From the NCBI RefSeq assembly GCF_029263155.1, contig NZ_JAJCYB010000014.1:1-61733 (forward strand): 61,733 nt of DNA, in the 5' to 3' direction. This document shows, one piece after another, positions 8,521-17,373 of the stretch (position 1 is its first letter; each line of letters starts with the position of its first letter). The position numbers and the translations under genes are program-made. This stretch comes from Pseudonocardia sp. (GTDB taxonomy: Bacteria; Actinomycetota; Actinomycetes; Mycobacteriales; Pseudonocardiaceae). A model generated the notes under the pieces. It did no database searches. It saw nothing but the letters and a program-made list of their open reading frames with translations, and was not told the DNA's origin.

Positions 8521-8948
8521 GTCCGGGAACCCCGGCCGGGGCGAAGCCGGTGCTCCGACTACCGTGGCGGCCCGTCGACCAGTCCGTCCAGCAGGAGGCC
8601 CGAGCACGCGGGCGAACTGTTCGTCGGCCGGTTCGGTCGTCGCCCCCGGCGGCAGCGCTGCACGCCCCACCCGGGAAGGCATCGACGACCCACACGAACC
8701 GGAGTCCTGGGGCGTGGGGCTGGCGCTGATCGAGGAACTTCCCATGGGACGGGCCCGGAGGTAGCGCTGTTCCCGCCCGTGCTGCGCGCGGTCTCCCGCA
8801 TCGGCGCACGGAGCGCATGGGCGACCCGCAACGGAGATCGCGTCGTCCGATACCGGTTTCCCGGCTTGACGGGGGATCCTCGACGACCGCTCGGCGGCGA
8901 ATAGGGGCACCTGTGCCGGAAAGACAGGAATGCTCGCCTGGTGGGACG
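8521..8948. other. Intergenic region with a possible decayed ATPase gene
   Basis: No intact gene is seen. Short stretches read in different plus-strand frames, such as WGVGLALIEELP (about 8710) and WATRNGDRVVRYRFP (about 8820), look like pieces of an RsbW-type HATPase domain, suggesting a decayed gene, but the match is weak. No promoter or repeat is obvious. Confidence 0.2.
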
Positions 8949-9025
8949 TGGTGGCCAGGGGCGGGGTCGAACCGCCGACCTACCGCTTTTCAGGCGGTCG
9001 CTCGTACCAACTGAGCTACCTGGCC
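8949..9025 (-). tRNA. tRNA-Phe(GAA)
   Basis: Cloverleaf: acceptor GGCCAGG/CCTGGCC, D arm GCTC...GAGC, anticodon stem ACCGC/GCGGT with loop CTGAAAA (anticodon GAA), T arm GGCGG TTCGACC CCGCC, discriminator A, and an encoded CCA at 8949-8951. It is the last of three minus-strand tRNAs in the order Glu, Asp, Phe. Confidence 0.97.
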
Positions 9026-9056
9026 GGGAGGTCCGGTGGGACACCGGACCGTGGAG

Positions 9057-9130
9057 CGACCCAGACGGGACTCGAACCCGCGACCTTCGCCGTGACAGGG
9101 CGACGCGCTAACCAACTGCGCCACTGGGCC
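9057..9130 (-). tRNA. tRNA-Asp(GTC)
   Basis: Acceptor GGCCCAG/CTGGGTC, anticodon stem TCGCC/GGCGA with loop CTGTCAC (anticodon GTC), T arm with TTCGAGT, discriminator G. No CCA is encoded. It lies 31 bases upstream of tRNA-Phe and 35 bases downstream of tRNA-Glu, so the three are probably one transcript. Confidence 0.97.
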
Positions 9131-9165
9131 TTGCGTACATCTTGAAGCACCGAGCGATGGAACCG

Positions 9166-9238
9166 TACCCCCAACGGGATTCGAACCCGCGTTGCCGCCT
9201 TGAAAGGGCGGAGTCCTAGGCCACTAGACGATGGGGAC
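9166..9238 (-). tRNA. tRNA-Glu(TTC)
   Basis: Acceptor GTCCCCA/TGGGGGT, anticodon stem CCGCC/GGCGG with loop CTTTCAA (anticodon TTC), T arm with TTCGAAT, discriminator A. No CCA is encoded. It is the promoter-proximal gene of the Glu-Asp-Phe cluster. Confidence 0.97.
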
Positions 9239-9330
9239 GTGGACTGCCGGAGCGGTCCTCGCCTCACCGACTGTCCGTTGGGAGCGAGGCAAGCATAGGA
9301 CAGCCCGCGCCCGCATCCCACACCGGGGGG

Positions 9331-9570
9331 TCAGCGACTCACCGGCGGAGGCAGGTCCGGTGACGACGAGATGAGGCCGAGCATGTCGAGAAGCTCGCGG
9401 AGGTCGTCGGTGTCGCCGGAGTTGCGCGCCACCACCATGCGGGCGCGGTTGAGCTGGTCGTCGGAGACGCGGTAGGCGTCCGATGCCGTGCGTGGTGTGG
9501 GGATCGAACCGGGCGCAGCCTCCCGGTCCTCGCCCAGATCCCGCCGCGCACTTCCGATTCCGCCACTCAT
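9331..9570 (-). CDS. Small conserved hypothetical protein
   Basis: A 79-residue protein starting at ATG 9570 with GGAGG five bases upstream. The second half (SDDQLNRARMVVARNSGDTDDLRELLDMLGL) is a compact helical segment that looks conserved-type; the first half is low complexity. It lies immediately upstream of the tRNA-Glu gene on the same strand. No domain is recognised and function is unknown. Confidence 0.65.
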   Translation of the reverse strand: MSGGIGSARRDLGEDREAAPGSIPTPRTASDAYRVSDDQLNRARMVVARNSGDTDDLRELLDMLGLISSSPDLPPPVSR

Positions 9571-9841
9571 CGACGCCTCCCCGGTCGGTCGTCCTCGGTC
9601 GCGGCCGGGGAGGCGGCCCGGTCACCCGATCCGGGACCCCCGTCCCGGACCAGGCACGCGCCGCAGCCACCCCCTCGGCCGTGACCGAGACGTTACCTAT
9701 CGGGGGACCCTGACGCACGCCCCTTGCCGAGTGAGGATCACGTCCCGCCGTGACGCTCCGCGTCGGCGCGGGCCACCGGTGACGGAGGCCGCCCAGGCCT
9801 CTGCCACCATAGTCCGGCCGTACTGCCGACGAGGAGGCCCG

Positions 9842-10063
9842 ATGGCCGTCGAGACACCGTTCCGCACCTGCGTCACCGTCACCGGCATGACGTGTCAGCA
9901 TTGTGTGATGTCGGTCACGGAGGAGGTCTCCGAGATCGAGGGCGTGACGGCGGTGGACGTCCGGCTGGACAACGGGCTGGTCACGGTGCTCGCCGACCGC
10001 GACGTCGAGCGGGACGAGATCGCCGCGGCGGTGTCCGAGGCCGGATTCGAGCTCGCGGGCTGA
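9842..10063 (+). CDS. copZ: Heavy-metal-associated (HMA) domain copper chaperone
   Basis: A 73-residue single HMA domain from ATG 9842 behind GAGGAGG. GMTCQHCVMSV at residues 15-25 supplies the MxCxxC metal site, followed by the usual beta-alpha-beta pattern. CopZ-type proteins bind Cu(I) and pass it to a P1B-type ATPase or to a CsoR repressor; neither gene is adjacent here, so the copper assignment rests on family habit. A TTACCTATCGGGGGA segment at 9693-9707 loosely resembles half of a CsoR operator. Confidence 0.85.
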   Translation: MAVETPFRTCVTVTGMTCQHCVMSVTEEVSEIEGVTAVDVRLDNGLVTVLADRDVERDEIAAAVSEAGFELAG

Positions 10064-10085
10064 CGGTTCGCCGTAGGGTCTGCCC

Positions 10086-10430
10086 ATGGCCCCGGAACAC
10101 CGTGCGCGCAACCGCGCTCCGCAGCCGGAGGTCGAGGATGCCGAGCTCGATTCCTATCTGGCCGCGCTCGCGCCCGGGACCGACGAGCACGCCACGGAGC
10201 GGACCGGGCGGTTCGGCACCGCCCAGGTGTTCCAGCTACGGCTGCCCGCGCTGCGGATCGAGCAGCTGCGGCGGATCGCCGAGGAGCGCGGCGTCTCACC
10301 GGGCTCGCTGGCCGTCGACTGGGTGATCGAGCGGCTCGACCAGGAGGACACCCCCACCGGGCCGATAGCCGTCGTCGCCGAGGCCGAGAAACGCAGGCGC
10401 GGGCCGATGAGCCGGCTGCGGCGTTCCTAG
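10086..10430 (+). CDS. Ribbon-helix-helix-like small protein
   Basis: A 114-residue protein 22 bases after the chaperone gene. The segment FQLRLPALRIEQLRRIAEE followed by RGVSPGSLAVDWVIERLDQE has the strand-helix-helix pattern of CopG/RHH DNA-binding proteins and antitoxins, preceded by an acidic N-terminus and followed by a basic tail. No toxin gene is adjacent, so it is more likely a small regulator than half of a toxin-antitoxin pair. Identification is by pattern only. Confidence 0.5.
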   Translation: MAPEHRARNRAPQPEVEDAELDSYLAALAPGTDEHATERTGRFGTAQVFQLRLPALRIEQLRRIAEERGVSPGSLAVDWVIERLDQEDTPTGPIAVVAEAEKRRRGPMSRLRRS

Positions 10431-10500
10431 GGCGCTGTCGCTGCGGCGCCGGTCGCTCCCCGATCCTGACGGAATCCTGACGCCCGCACAGCTCACCGTC

Positions 10501-10524
10501 CAGTACGTTCAGTCCGTACTGAAC
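10501..10524. promoter_or_regulatory. Nested palindromic operator upstream of gbsR-type gene
   Basis: GTTCAGTccgtACTGAAC (10507-10524) is a perfect inverted repeat with 7-bp arms. It is nested in a second one, CAGTACG (10501-10507) and CGTACTG (10515-10521). The site ends 20 bases before the start of the GbsR/MarR-type regulator, so autoregulation is the simple reading. Confidence 0.7.
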
Positions 10525-10544
10525 GCTATGGAAGCGAGGGCCGG

Positions 10545-11024
10545 GTGTCGGGGTCGACGGGACCGGAGCGCCAGTTCGCCGAGGAGATGGCGCTCGTCTT
10601 CGAGCGCTTCGGCGTTCCTCGGGGGGCCGGGCGGCTGCTCGGCTGGATGCTGATCTGCGAGCCGGCGCGGCAGTCCACCGCCGAGCTCGTCGCCGCGCTC
10701 GGGCTCAGCAAGGCCTCGGTCAGCACCGCGGTGCGGTTGCTGGAGAGCTACGGGCTGATCACCCGGGTCGCCGTGCCCGGCGACCGCAGCGACCACTACG
10801 AGCTGCTGCCGGACGCGTTCGAGAGCGCACACAGCCACCTCGGCACGTTCCGGGTGTTCGGCGACCTGATGGCGAAGGGCCTGACCGCGATCGGGGACGC
10901 CGACGGTCCGCGGGCCGCCCGGCTGCGCGAGAGCGCGGCGTTCTACCGGTTCCTCGAGAACGAGTGGCCGGCGATGGTGCAGAGATTCCGGCGGGAGTAC
11001 GGAGAGGGTGAGCAGGATGGCTGA
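10545..11024 (+). CDS. GbsR/MarR-family transcriptional regulator
   Basis: A 159-residue regulator with a GTG start at 10545. The winged-helix region spans about residues 25-75 ([47 protein letters not shown] read in parts), and [17 protein letters not shown] and [13 protein letters not shown] fit GbsR-like proteins that control adjacent drug exporters. It overlaps the start of the ABC ATPase gene by eight bases and should repress its own operon through the palindrome at 10501-10524. Confidence 0.88.
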   Translation: MSGSTGPERQFAEEMALVFERFGVPRGAGRLLGWMLICEPARQSTAELVAALGLSKASVSTAVRLLESYGLITRVAVPGDRSDHYELLPDAFESAHSHLGTFRVFGDLMAKGLTAIGDADGPRAARLRESAAFYRFLENEWPAMVQRFRREYGEGEQDG

Positions 11025-11940
11025 TTCGCCGATCGCGGTGTCCGGCCTGACCAAGTCGTTCGGACCCACGCGGGCCCTGGACGGCCTGGATCTCGACGTC
11101 GCCGCCGGGGAGGTGCACGGATTCCTCGGACCCAACGGCTCGGGGAAGTCGACGACGATCCGCGTGCTGCTCGGGCTGCTGCGATCCGACGCCGGCCAGG
11201 TGCGACTGCTCGGCGGCGACCCCTGGCGCGACGCCACGGCGCTGCACCGGCGATTGGCCTACGTCCCCGGCGACGTCACGCTGTGGCCCAACCTCTCCGG
11301 CGGCGAGGTCATCGACCTGCTCGGGCGGATGCGCGGCGGGCTCGACGCCGGCCGCCGGGCGGCACTGCTGGAGCGTTTCGATCTCGATCCGCGCAAGAAG
11401 GGGCGCACGTACTCGAAGGGCAACCGGCAGAAGGTGGCGCTGGTGGCCGCGCTGGCCTCCGACGTGGAGCTGCTGCTGCTCGACGAGCCGACCTCCGGGC
11501 TGGATCCGCTGATGGAGGAGGTCTTCCGCACCTGCATCGCCGAGGAGCGCGAGCGCGGCCGCACGGTGCTGCTGTCCAGTCACGTGCTCGCCGAGGTCGA
11601 GGCGCTGTGCGACCGCGTGAGCATCATCCGCGACGGCCGCACCGTCGAGAGCGGCACGCTGGCGCAGCTGCGCCACCTCACGCGCACGTCGGTCACCGCC
11701 GAGCTGGCGACTCCACCGGCGGGGATCGATGCGCTGCCCGGCGTACACGATCTGACCGTCGACGGCACGCGGGTGCGTTGCGAGGTCGACGCGGACGCCC
11801 TCGACGGGTTGCTGCGCAGGCTCGCCGACCACGGGGTCCGCGCGCTGGTGAGCCACCCGCCCACGCTGGAGCAGTTGTTCCTGCAGCACTACGCCCAGGA
11901 CCCGGACGCGCGGGTCGACCGGGAAGCGGCCGTGCGATGA
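11017..11940 (+). CDS. ABC exporter ATP-binding protein
   Basis: A 307-residue ATPase; ATG 11017 has GGAGAGG nine bases upstream. Walker [10 protein letters not shown] is near residues 39-47, the signature is the variant YSKGNRQK near 130, Walker [14 protein letters not shown] near 155, and the H-loop SSHVL near 190. The SKGNRQK signature is typical of ABC-2 antibiotic/multidrug exporters of the DrrA/TnrB group. It overlaps the permease start by four bases (ATGA), so subunits are made together. Confidence 0.93.
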   Translation: MADSPIAVSGLTKSFGPTRALDGLDLDVAAGEVHGFLGPNGSGKSTTIRVLLGLLRSDAGQVRLLGGDPWRDATALHRRLAYVPGDVTLWPNLSGGEVIDLLGRMRGGLDAGRRAALLERFDLDPRKKGRTYSKGNRQKVALVAALASDVELLLLDEPTSGLDPLMEEVFRTCIAEERERGRTVLLSSHVLAEVEALCDRVSIIRDGRTVESGTLAQLRHLTRTSVTAELATPPAGIDALPGVHDLTVDGTRVRCEVDADALDGLLRRLADHGVRALVSHPPTLEQLFLQHYAQDPDARVDREAAVR

Positions 11941-13523
11941 CCGCGGCGCTCACCGGCACCGCATCGCTGATCCGCCTGGCGCTGCGCCGCGACCGGATCC
12001 GGCTGCCGATCTGGGTGGTGCTGCTCGTGGTCATCCCGGGGGTGACACCCCCGAGCTTCGCCGAGCTGTTCCCGACCGAGGCCGCGCGGGCGGCCTACGC
12101 GGGCGGGGTCACCGCCAACCCCGCGCTGCTCGCGCTCCAGGGCCCGATGTACGGCACGAGCCTGGGCGCGCTCACCGCGGGACGCAGCCTGTCGCTGACC
12201 GCCGTGCTGGTGGCACTGATGAGCGTGCTCACCGTCATCCGGCACACCCGCGCCGAGGAGGAGGCCGGGCGGCGCGAGCTGCTCGGCGCCGGGGTGGTCG
12301 GTCGGCACGCCGGGCTGGCGGCGGCACTCGCCGTCGCCGTCGGAGCCGGCCTGGTGATCGCCACCGGGGTGGCGGTGCTGATCGCCGCGGCGGGGCTGCC
12401 GGTGGCGGGATCGGTACTGATGGGGCTGGCACTGGCCGCGGTCGGGATCGTGTTCGCCGCCGTCGCGGCGGTCGCCGCACAGCTCACCGAGGGCGCGCGG
12501 GCCGCCACCGGCATCACGCTCGGCGTGCTGGGGCTCGCGTTCCTGGCCCGGGCCGCGGGCGACGGCGGCTCGGTGGAATGGCTGTCCTGGCTGTCGCCGC
12601 TGGGCTGGGCGGCGCGCACACAGCCGTTCACCGGCGACCGGTGGTGGGTGCTCGGGCTCGCGCTCGGCACGGCCGCGGTCCTGGCGGGCCTCGCGTTCGC
12701 GCTGTCCGCGCGCCGCGACCTCGCCGCCGGCGTGCTCCCGGCCCGGCTCGGCCCGGCCCACGGGGCGCTGGGCGGGCCGTTCGGGCTGGCCTGGCGGCTG
12801 CACCGGGCGAGCCTGCTGGGGTGGACGGCCGCGTTCGCGGTGGCCGGCGCCGCCTTCGGCGGGATCGCGCAGGGCATCGGCGACGTGCTCGACTCCAGCC
12901 CGGAGATCGTGGAGCTGCTGCGGCAACTGGGCGGCGGGGACGGGATCGTCGACGTCTTCCTCGCGGCGGAGTTCGGCATCCTCGGCCTGCTCGCGGCGGC
13001 GTACGGGATCGGCGCGGCGCTGCGGCTGCGGTCCGAGGAGACCGACGGCCGCGCGGAGAACGTGCTCGCCACGGCCGTCGGGCGCACGCGGTGGACGTCG
13101 AGCCATCTCGTCGTGGCGCTGTTCGGGCCCGCGCTGGCCCTGCTCACGGCGGGGCTGGCCGCCGGCCTCGTGCACGGTGCGGCGCTCGGCGACGTCGACG
13201 GCCAGGTGCCGCGGCTCGTCGTCGGCGCGGTGGCGCAGCTGCCGGCGGTATGGGTGCTGGTCGGGATCGCGCTCGCGCTGTTCGGGGTGTTCCCACGGGC
13301 CGTCGTCGGCGCGTGGGCGGTGCTGGTGGTGTTCCTGCTCTTCGGCCAGTTCGGGCAGCTGCTGTCGCTCCCGCAGTGGCTGCTGGATCTCTCGCCGTTC
13401 ACGCACCTGCCCCGCACGCTCGGCACCGAGATCGACACGACACCGCTGGTCTGGATGGTCGTGATCACCGCCGCGCTGCTGGCCGTCGGGTTCATCGGCA
13501 TCCGGAGGAGGGACGTGGGGTGA
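11937..13523 (+). CDS. ABC exporter permease (polyketide-antibiotic exporter type)
   Basis: A 528-residue membrane protein with about twelve hydrophobic segments arranged as two similar halves, the size and layout of COG3559-type 'exporter of polyketide antibiotics' permeases. The ATG at 11937 overlaps the ATPase stop. With the upstream ATPase and GbsR regulator it forms a three-gene self-regulated export operon; the substrate is unknown. The gene ends in the GACTCGCG repeat cluster, which probably also terminates transcription. Confidence 0.9.
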   Translation: MTAALTGTASLIRLALRRDRIRLPIWVVLLVVIPGVTPPSFAELFPTEAARAAYAGGVTANPALLALQGPMYGTSLGALTAGRSLSLTAVLVALMSVLTVIRHTRAEEEAGRRELLGAGVVGRHAGLAAALAVAVGAGLVIATGVAVLIAAAGLPVAGSVLMGLALAAVGIVFAAVAAVAAQLTEGARAATGITLGVLGLAFLARAAGDGGSVEWLSWLSPLGWAARTQPFTGDRWWVLGLALGTAAVLAGLAFALSARRDLAAGVLPARLGPAHGALGGPFGLAWRLHRASLLGWTAAFAVAGAAFGGIAQGIGDVLDSSPEIVELLRQLGGGDGIVDVFLAAEFGILGLLAAAYGIGAALRLRSEETDGRAENVLATAVGRTRWTSSHLVVALFGPALALLTAGLAAGLVHGAALGDVDGQVPRLVVGAVAQLPAVWVLVGIALALFGVFPRAVVGAWAVLVVFLLFGQFGQLLSLPQWLLDLSPFTHLPRTLGTEIDTTPLVWMVVITAALLAVGFIGIRRRDVG

Positions 13524-13610
13524 GGGCCGCGCTCCAGGGTGCGATCGGGCCCGTCGCGCGCCACGCGTTCGGCTGACGCGACACCCAGAGCGCGACACAC
13601 GCACACGCAG

Positions 13611-13725
13611 ACCCCGACTCGCGCGCACCCACACCCCGACTCGCGCACGCAGGGCCTGCCAACGCGCGCGAGTCGGGGGCTCCGTGCGCGCGAGTCGGGG
13701 GCTCCGTGCGCGCGAGTCGGGGTTT
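13611..13725. repeat. Inverted cluster of five CGACTCGCGCG repeats between convergent genes
   Basis: Two copies of ACCCCGACTCGCGCGC (13611-13626, 13633-13648) are followed by three copies in the opposite orientation, GCGCGAGTCGGGG (within 13664-13680, 13685-13701, 13707-13722). The two sets can pair into a large hairpin. It lies between the ends of the convergent ABC permease and SGNH hydrolase genes, so a bidirectional terminator role is likely. Two further copies lie inside hrpA at 24972-25007. Confidence 0.8.
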
Positions 13726-13734
13726 CCGTGCGGC

Positions 13735-15087
13735 TCAGGGGCCGGACACCAGCACGCGTGCCGGGCTCTGGTCGGCCAGGCAGGGACTGCCGGTCAGCAG
13801 CCCCGGGTCCAGGGCGTCGGCCAGGGCCCGGTAGCCCGCGGCGGACAGGTGCAGACCGTCACCGGAGTCGAACGCGGCGGCCAGGCGGGTCGGGTCGCGG
13901 GGGTCGTGCACGGCCGCGGCGAAGTCGGCCACGCCGTCGGCGTGCTCCCGGCCGTGGACGCGCACCCAGGCGTTGACCGCGTCGCGGGTGGCCCGCGCGG
14001 CCGGCGTGCCGTGCGCGCCCGTGGCCGACGGCGTGATCGTCGTCAACACCACGCGGACGCCCGCGGCCCGGGCGTGCCGGGCGAACGCCACCAGGCCGTC
14101 GATGATCTCGTCCGCGCCGCGCCCGGCGGCGATGTCGTTCGTGCCGATGTGCAGCACCACGTCGGAGGCACCGGTGACGTCGCGGTCGAAGCGGGTCAGC
14201 GGGGCGTCCCCGGCCAGCAGCTGGTTGCGGGAGATCCCCGCGTTGAGCACGGACATCGCGGCGGTGCCGCCGGTGGCCGTGAGCCGGCGCGCCAGCGCGT
14301 CCGGCCACCGCTCGCCCGCGCGGGCACCCACCCCGTCGGTGATCGAGTCACCGACCGCGACGACGGTGTTGACCGGGCGCGGCGCGAGGACGTCGACACC
14401 GGTGAGCACCATCCAGGACCCGACCGGCGTGTCGAAGGCCGCCCCGTCGTCGACGAGCGAGGCGTCGCCCGGCACGGACAGGTACGAGGTCTGCAGCGCC
14501 ACCTCGTGCCGGGTGAGGACGTCGGGCGCGACCGGCAGGAACATGCTCACCGCGAGCGGCCGCCCGGCCTGCGCGACCACCGAGACCGGATCGCTGACGG
14601 CCTCCGTCCCCGGGGCGACGACGACGTCCGGGTGTCCGGCGAACGCGACCGGCCGCAGGGTGTCCGGCACCAGCCCGGCGGCGCCGTCGGACCAGGCGAC
14701 CGACACCGAGCCCAGCGTCATCGGCGTGGTGCCGTAGGCGTTGGAGACCCGGACCCGCACCTGCGACCCCGTGGCCTGCGGCACCACGATCATCCGCAGC
14801 GTCCGCCCCGCGAGTGCCGGATCGGTCGGGGCCGGCTCCGCGGCTGCGTGCCAGGCCCCGACCCACGCGGGCTCGCACCCCTCCAGGCCGACGACCGAGG
14901 GCACGCTGCGCCCACCCGCCCCGAAGCCGACCGCTTGCGGCCCGGCCCCGGTGAGCGCGCACGCGCCGAGCAGGCAGATCAGCGCGGCAGCGGCGGCGAC
15001 GAACCGCACCGCGCCTCCGAACCGTTCCACGCAGCCCCCTCGGTGCTCCTGCCCGCAGGCATCACGTCGTGCCCGCGGGAGTGTCAT
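13735..15087 (-). CDS. SGNH/GDSL-hydrolase lipoprotein
   Basis: A 450-residue protein from ATG 15087, preceded by AGGGGGG. A hydrophobic stretch with lipobox ICLLGACALTG (near residue 39) marks it as a surface lipoprotein. The GDSL block VAVGDSITDG carries the nucleophile serine, IGTNDIA supplies block III with its Asn, and the C-terminal DGLHLSAAGY supplies the Asp-x-x-His pair. About 180 residues between the signal and the catalytic domain form a beta-rich accessory region, as in actinobacterial SGNH proteins acting on polysaccharide or lipid esters. Two GATCGGGTGA-type motifs lie upstream. Confidence 0.9.
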   Translation of the reverse strand: MTLPRARRDACGQEHRGGCVERFGGAVRFVAAAAALICLLGACALTGAGPQAVGFGAGGRSVPSVVGLEGCEPAWVGAWHAAAEPAPTDPALAGRTLRMIVVPQATGSQVRVRVSNAYGTTPMTLGSVSVAWSDGAAGLVPDTLRPVAFAGHPDVVVAPGTEAVSDPVSVVAQAGRPLAVSMFLPVAPDVLTRHEVALQTSYLSVPGDASLVDDGAAFDTPVGSWMVLTGVDVLAPRPVNTVVAVGDSITDGVGARAGERWPDALARRLTATGGTAAMSVLNAGISRNQLLAGDAPLTRFDRDVTGASDVVLHIGTNDIAAGRGADEIIDGLVAFARHARAAGVRVVLTTITPSATGAHGTPAARATRDAVNAWVRVHGREHADGVADFAAAVHDPRDPTRLAAAFDSGDGLHLSAAGYRALADALDPGLLTGSPCLADQSPARVLVSGP

Positions 15088-15169
15088 CGCCGCACCCCCC
15101 TCGAACGTGTCGACATGCGTGGCACGAACGGGTGGTAGGCAATCCGTTACGTGGGGTGGAACGAGCGGA

Positions 15170-15203
15170 GTGACCCGATCGTGAGTCGGCCGATCGGGTG
15201 ATG
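15170..15203. promoter_or_regulatory. Paired CCGATCGGGTGA / GTGACCCGATCG motifs
   Basis: GTGACCCGATCGTGAG (15170-15185) and CCGATCGGGTGATG (15190-15203) lie in opposite orientations in the divergent region between the SGNH lipoprotein and propionyl-CoA synthetase genes. GTGAC and GTGAG repeat at 11-bp spacing in the first, which recalls MtrA-type direct repeats. They could act on either gene. Confidence 0.4.
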
Positions 15204-15371
15204 TCGCTACGTCGGGTCGATCTGACCGCTCCCGACACACCCCTGCCGGGCGACCGGGCCGGGCCGGACCACCCGGCCAGGTGAACTGCACGGTGAAACC
15301 GGTTCGCGGCTAGGGTCGCCGCGAGGACAACCACGGACGACGGTGTCGCGTGGCCGCACGAGGAGGGTGTC

Positions 15372-17252
15372 GTGGGCGAGTACGACGAGGTGTTCCGGGC
15401 CAGCGTGGCCGACCCGGAGAAGTTCTGGCTGGACGCTGCCGCGGGCATCGACTGGCACCGCGCGCCGTCCCGCGCCCTCGATGCGTCGCGGCCCCCGTTC
15501 TACCGGTGGTTCCCCGACGGGGAGCTCAACATCTGCCACAACGCGCTGGACCGCCACGTCGACGCGGGCCGGGGCGAGCAGGCGGCGCTGATCTACGACT
15601 CCCCCGTCACCGGATCGCAGCGCACCTACAGCTACGCGGCCCTGCGGGACGAGGTCGCGACGTTCGCGGGTGCGCTCGCCGGGCTCGGCGTCGGTCACGG
15701 CGACCGCGTCGTGATCTACATGCCGATGGTGCCCGAGGCCGCGGTCGCGATGCTGGCGTGCGCGCGCATCGGCGCCGTGCACTCCGTGGTCTTCGGCGGG
15801 TTCGCCCCGAAGGAACTGGCCGTGCGCATCGACGACGCCACCCCGAAGGTGATCGTCTCCGCGTCCTGCGGCATCGAGGGCAAGCGGGTGATCGAGTACA
15901 AGCCGCTGCTCGACCAGGCGATCGAGCTGGCCGCGCACAAGCCGGAGCGACAGGTGATCCTGCAGCGCCCGCAGGCCGAGGCCGCGATGGGCGAGCGCGA
16001 CGTCGACTGGGTGCGGGCCACGGCCGCGGCCACCCCCGCCGCCTGCGTGCCCGTCGCCGCCACCGACCCCCTCTACATCCTCTACACCTCGGGCACCACC
16101 GGGAAGCCCAAGGGCGTGGTGCGCGACTGCGGCGGCTACGCGGTGGCGCTGAACTGGTCGATGCCCAACGTGTACGCCGTCGGCACCGGGGAGACGATCT
16201 TCACCGCGTCCGACGTGGGATGGGTCGTGGGCCACTCCTACATCGTCTACGCCCCGCTGCTCGCCGGGGCCACCTCCGTGCTCTACGAGGGCAAGCCGGT
16301 GGGCACACCGGACGCCGGGCAGTTCTGGCGGGTGATGGCCGAGCACGGCGTCAAGTCGATGTTCACCGCGCCCACCGCGTTCCGGGCGATCAAGAAGGAG
16401 GACCCGCGCGGCGAGTTCACGAAGTCCTACGACCTCTCCAAGCTCCGGTACCTGTTCCTGGCGGGCGAGCGGCTCGACCCGGAGACCTACCGCTGGGCGT
16501 CCGAGCTGCTCGGCATCCCCGTCATCGACCACTGGTGGCAGACCGAGACCGGCTGGCCGATCGTCGCCAACCCGGCGGGTATCGAGCTGCTGCCGCTCAA
16601 GCCCGGCTCACCCACCCGCCCGCTGCCCGGTTGGGACGTGCAGGTGCTCGACACCGCGGGCAAGCCGGTCGAGGCGGGCACGGACGGCGCGATCGTGGTC
16701 AAGCTCCCGATGCCGCCCGGCTCGCTGCCGACGCTGTGGAACGACGACGAGCGCTTCCTGTCCTCGTACATGAAGGCCTTCGACGGCTACTACCTCACCG
16801 GTGACGGCGGGCGGATCGACTCCGACGGCTACGTCTACGTCATGGGCCGCACCGACGACGTGATCAACGTGGCCGGGCACCGGCTCTCGACCGGCGGGAT
16901 GGAGGAGGTCCTCGCCGGCCACCCGGACGTGGCCGAGTGCGCCGTGATCGGGGTCGCCGACCAGATGAAGGGGCAGATCCCGCGCGGGCTCGTCGTGCTG
17001 AAGGCCGGCGTCGAGCGCGACGAGGAGGAACTGCGCGCCGAGCTCGTGCAGCTGGTGCGCGACCAGATCGGCGCCGTGGCCAGCCTCAAGGACGTGGCCG
17101 TGGTCGCCGCCCTGCCCAAGACCCGGTCGGGGAAGATCCTGCGCAAGACCATGCGGGGCATCGCCGACGGCAACGCCGACGAGCCGGTTCCCTCGACGAT
17201 CGAGAGCGTGGACGTGCTCGACGCGCTGCGACCGGTGCTGCGCCGGGAGTGA
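15372..17252 (+). CDS. prpE: Propionyl-CoA (acetyl-CoA-type) synthetase
   Basis: A 626-residue AMP-forming acyl-CoA synthetase from GTG 15372 with AGGAGGG upstream. The N-terminal ACAS domain (YDEVFRASVADPEKFW), P-loop YTSGTTGKPKGVV near residue 238, VGHSYIVYAPLLAG, the adenylate motif WWQTETGWPI and the C-terminal SGKILRKTM with the catalytic lysine are all present. The CGGYAVALNWSM and FTAPTAFRAIKKEDP segments are closer to PrpE than to Acs. It converts propionate, and likely acetate, to its CoA ester. No methylcitrate-cycle gene is adjacent. Confidence 0.9.
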   Translation: MGEYDEVFRASVADPEKFWLDAAAGIDWHRAPSRALDASRPPFYRWFPDGELNICHNALDRHVDAGRGEQAALIYDSPVTGSQRTYSYAALRDEVATFAGALAGLGVGHGDRVVIYMPMVPEAAVAMLACARIGAVHSVVFGGFAPKELAVRIDDATPKVIVSASCGIEGKRVIEYKPLLDQAIELAAHKPERQVILQRPQAEAAMGERDVDWVRATAAATPAACVPVAATDPLYILYTSGTTGKPKGVVRDCGGYAVALNWSMPNVYAVGTGETIFTASDVGWVVGHSYIVYAPLLAGATSVLYEGKPVGTPDAGQFWRVMAEHGVKSMFTAPTAFRAIKKEDPRGEFTKSYDLSKLRYLFLAGERLDPETYRWASELLGIPVIDHWWQTETGWPIVANPAGIELLPLKPGSPTRPLPGWDVQVLDTAGKPVEAGTDGAIVVKLPMPPGSLPTLWNDDERFLSSYMKAFDGYYLTGDGGRIDSDGYVYVMGRTDDVINVAGHRLSTGGMEEVLAGHPDVAECAVIGVADQMKGQIPRGLVVLKAGVERDEEELRAELVQLVRDQIGAVASLKDVAVVAALPKTRSGKILRKTMRGIADGNADEPVPSTIESVDVLDALRPVLRRE

Positions 17253-17260
17253 CACGAGGC

Positions 17261-17275
17261 CGGGGATTCTCCCCG
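17261..17275. terminator. Short hairpin after prpE
   Basis: CGGGGAttcTCCCCG forms a six-base-pair stem with a 3-nt loop nine bases after the prpE stop. It may be a weak terminator. It overlaps the start of the CCGATCGGGTAACG motif. Confidence 0.4.
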
Positions 17276-17296
17276 ATCGGGTAACGCGCCGTGACG
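17273..17296. promoter_or_regulatory. CCGATCGGGTAACG motif upstream of sortase-like operon
   Basis: CCGATCGGGTAACG (17273-17286) followed by GTGACG (17291) about 80 bases before the start of the small secreted protein gene. GTAAC and GTGAC are ten bases apart, close to the spacing of MtrA-like direct repeats. Confidence 0.35.
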
Positions 17297-17373
17297 CAGC
17301 GCGATGGACGGGTACAGGCCGGCGCTCCCCCTCGACGGCCGAACCCGCAGTCCCGAGAGGATCCCCGACTCTC

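Noticed and set aside
8564..8830. Possible decayed RsbW-type ATPase gene
   Set aside because: Only two short segments in different frames look familiar, too little to call a pseudogene; mentioned only in the intergenic entry.
8949..9238. tRNA cluster as an integration site
   Set aside because: No integrase, direct repeat of a tRNA 3' end or island-like content is seen next to the three tRNAs.
10086..10430. Toxin-antitoxin module
   Set aside because: The RHH-like protein has no small toxin gene on either side; neighbours are a metal chaperone and a GbsR regulator.
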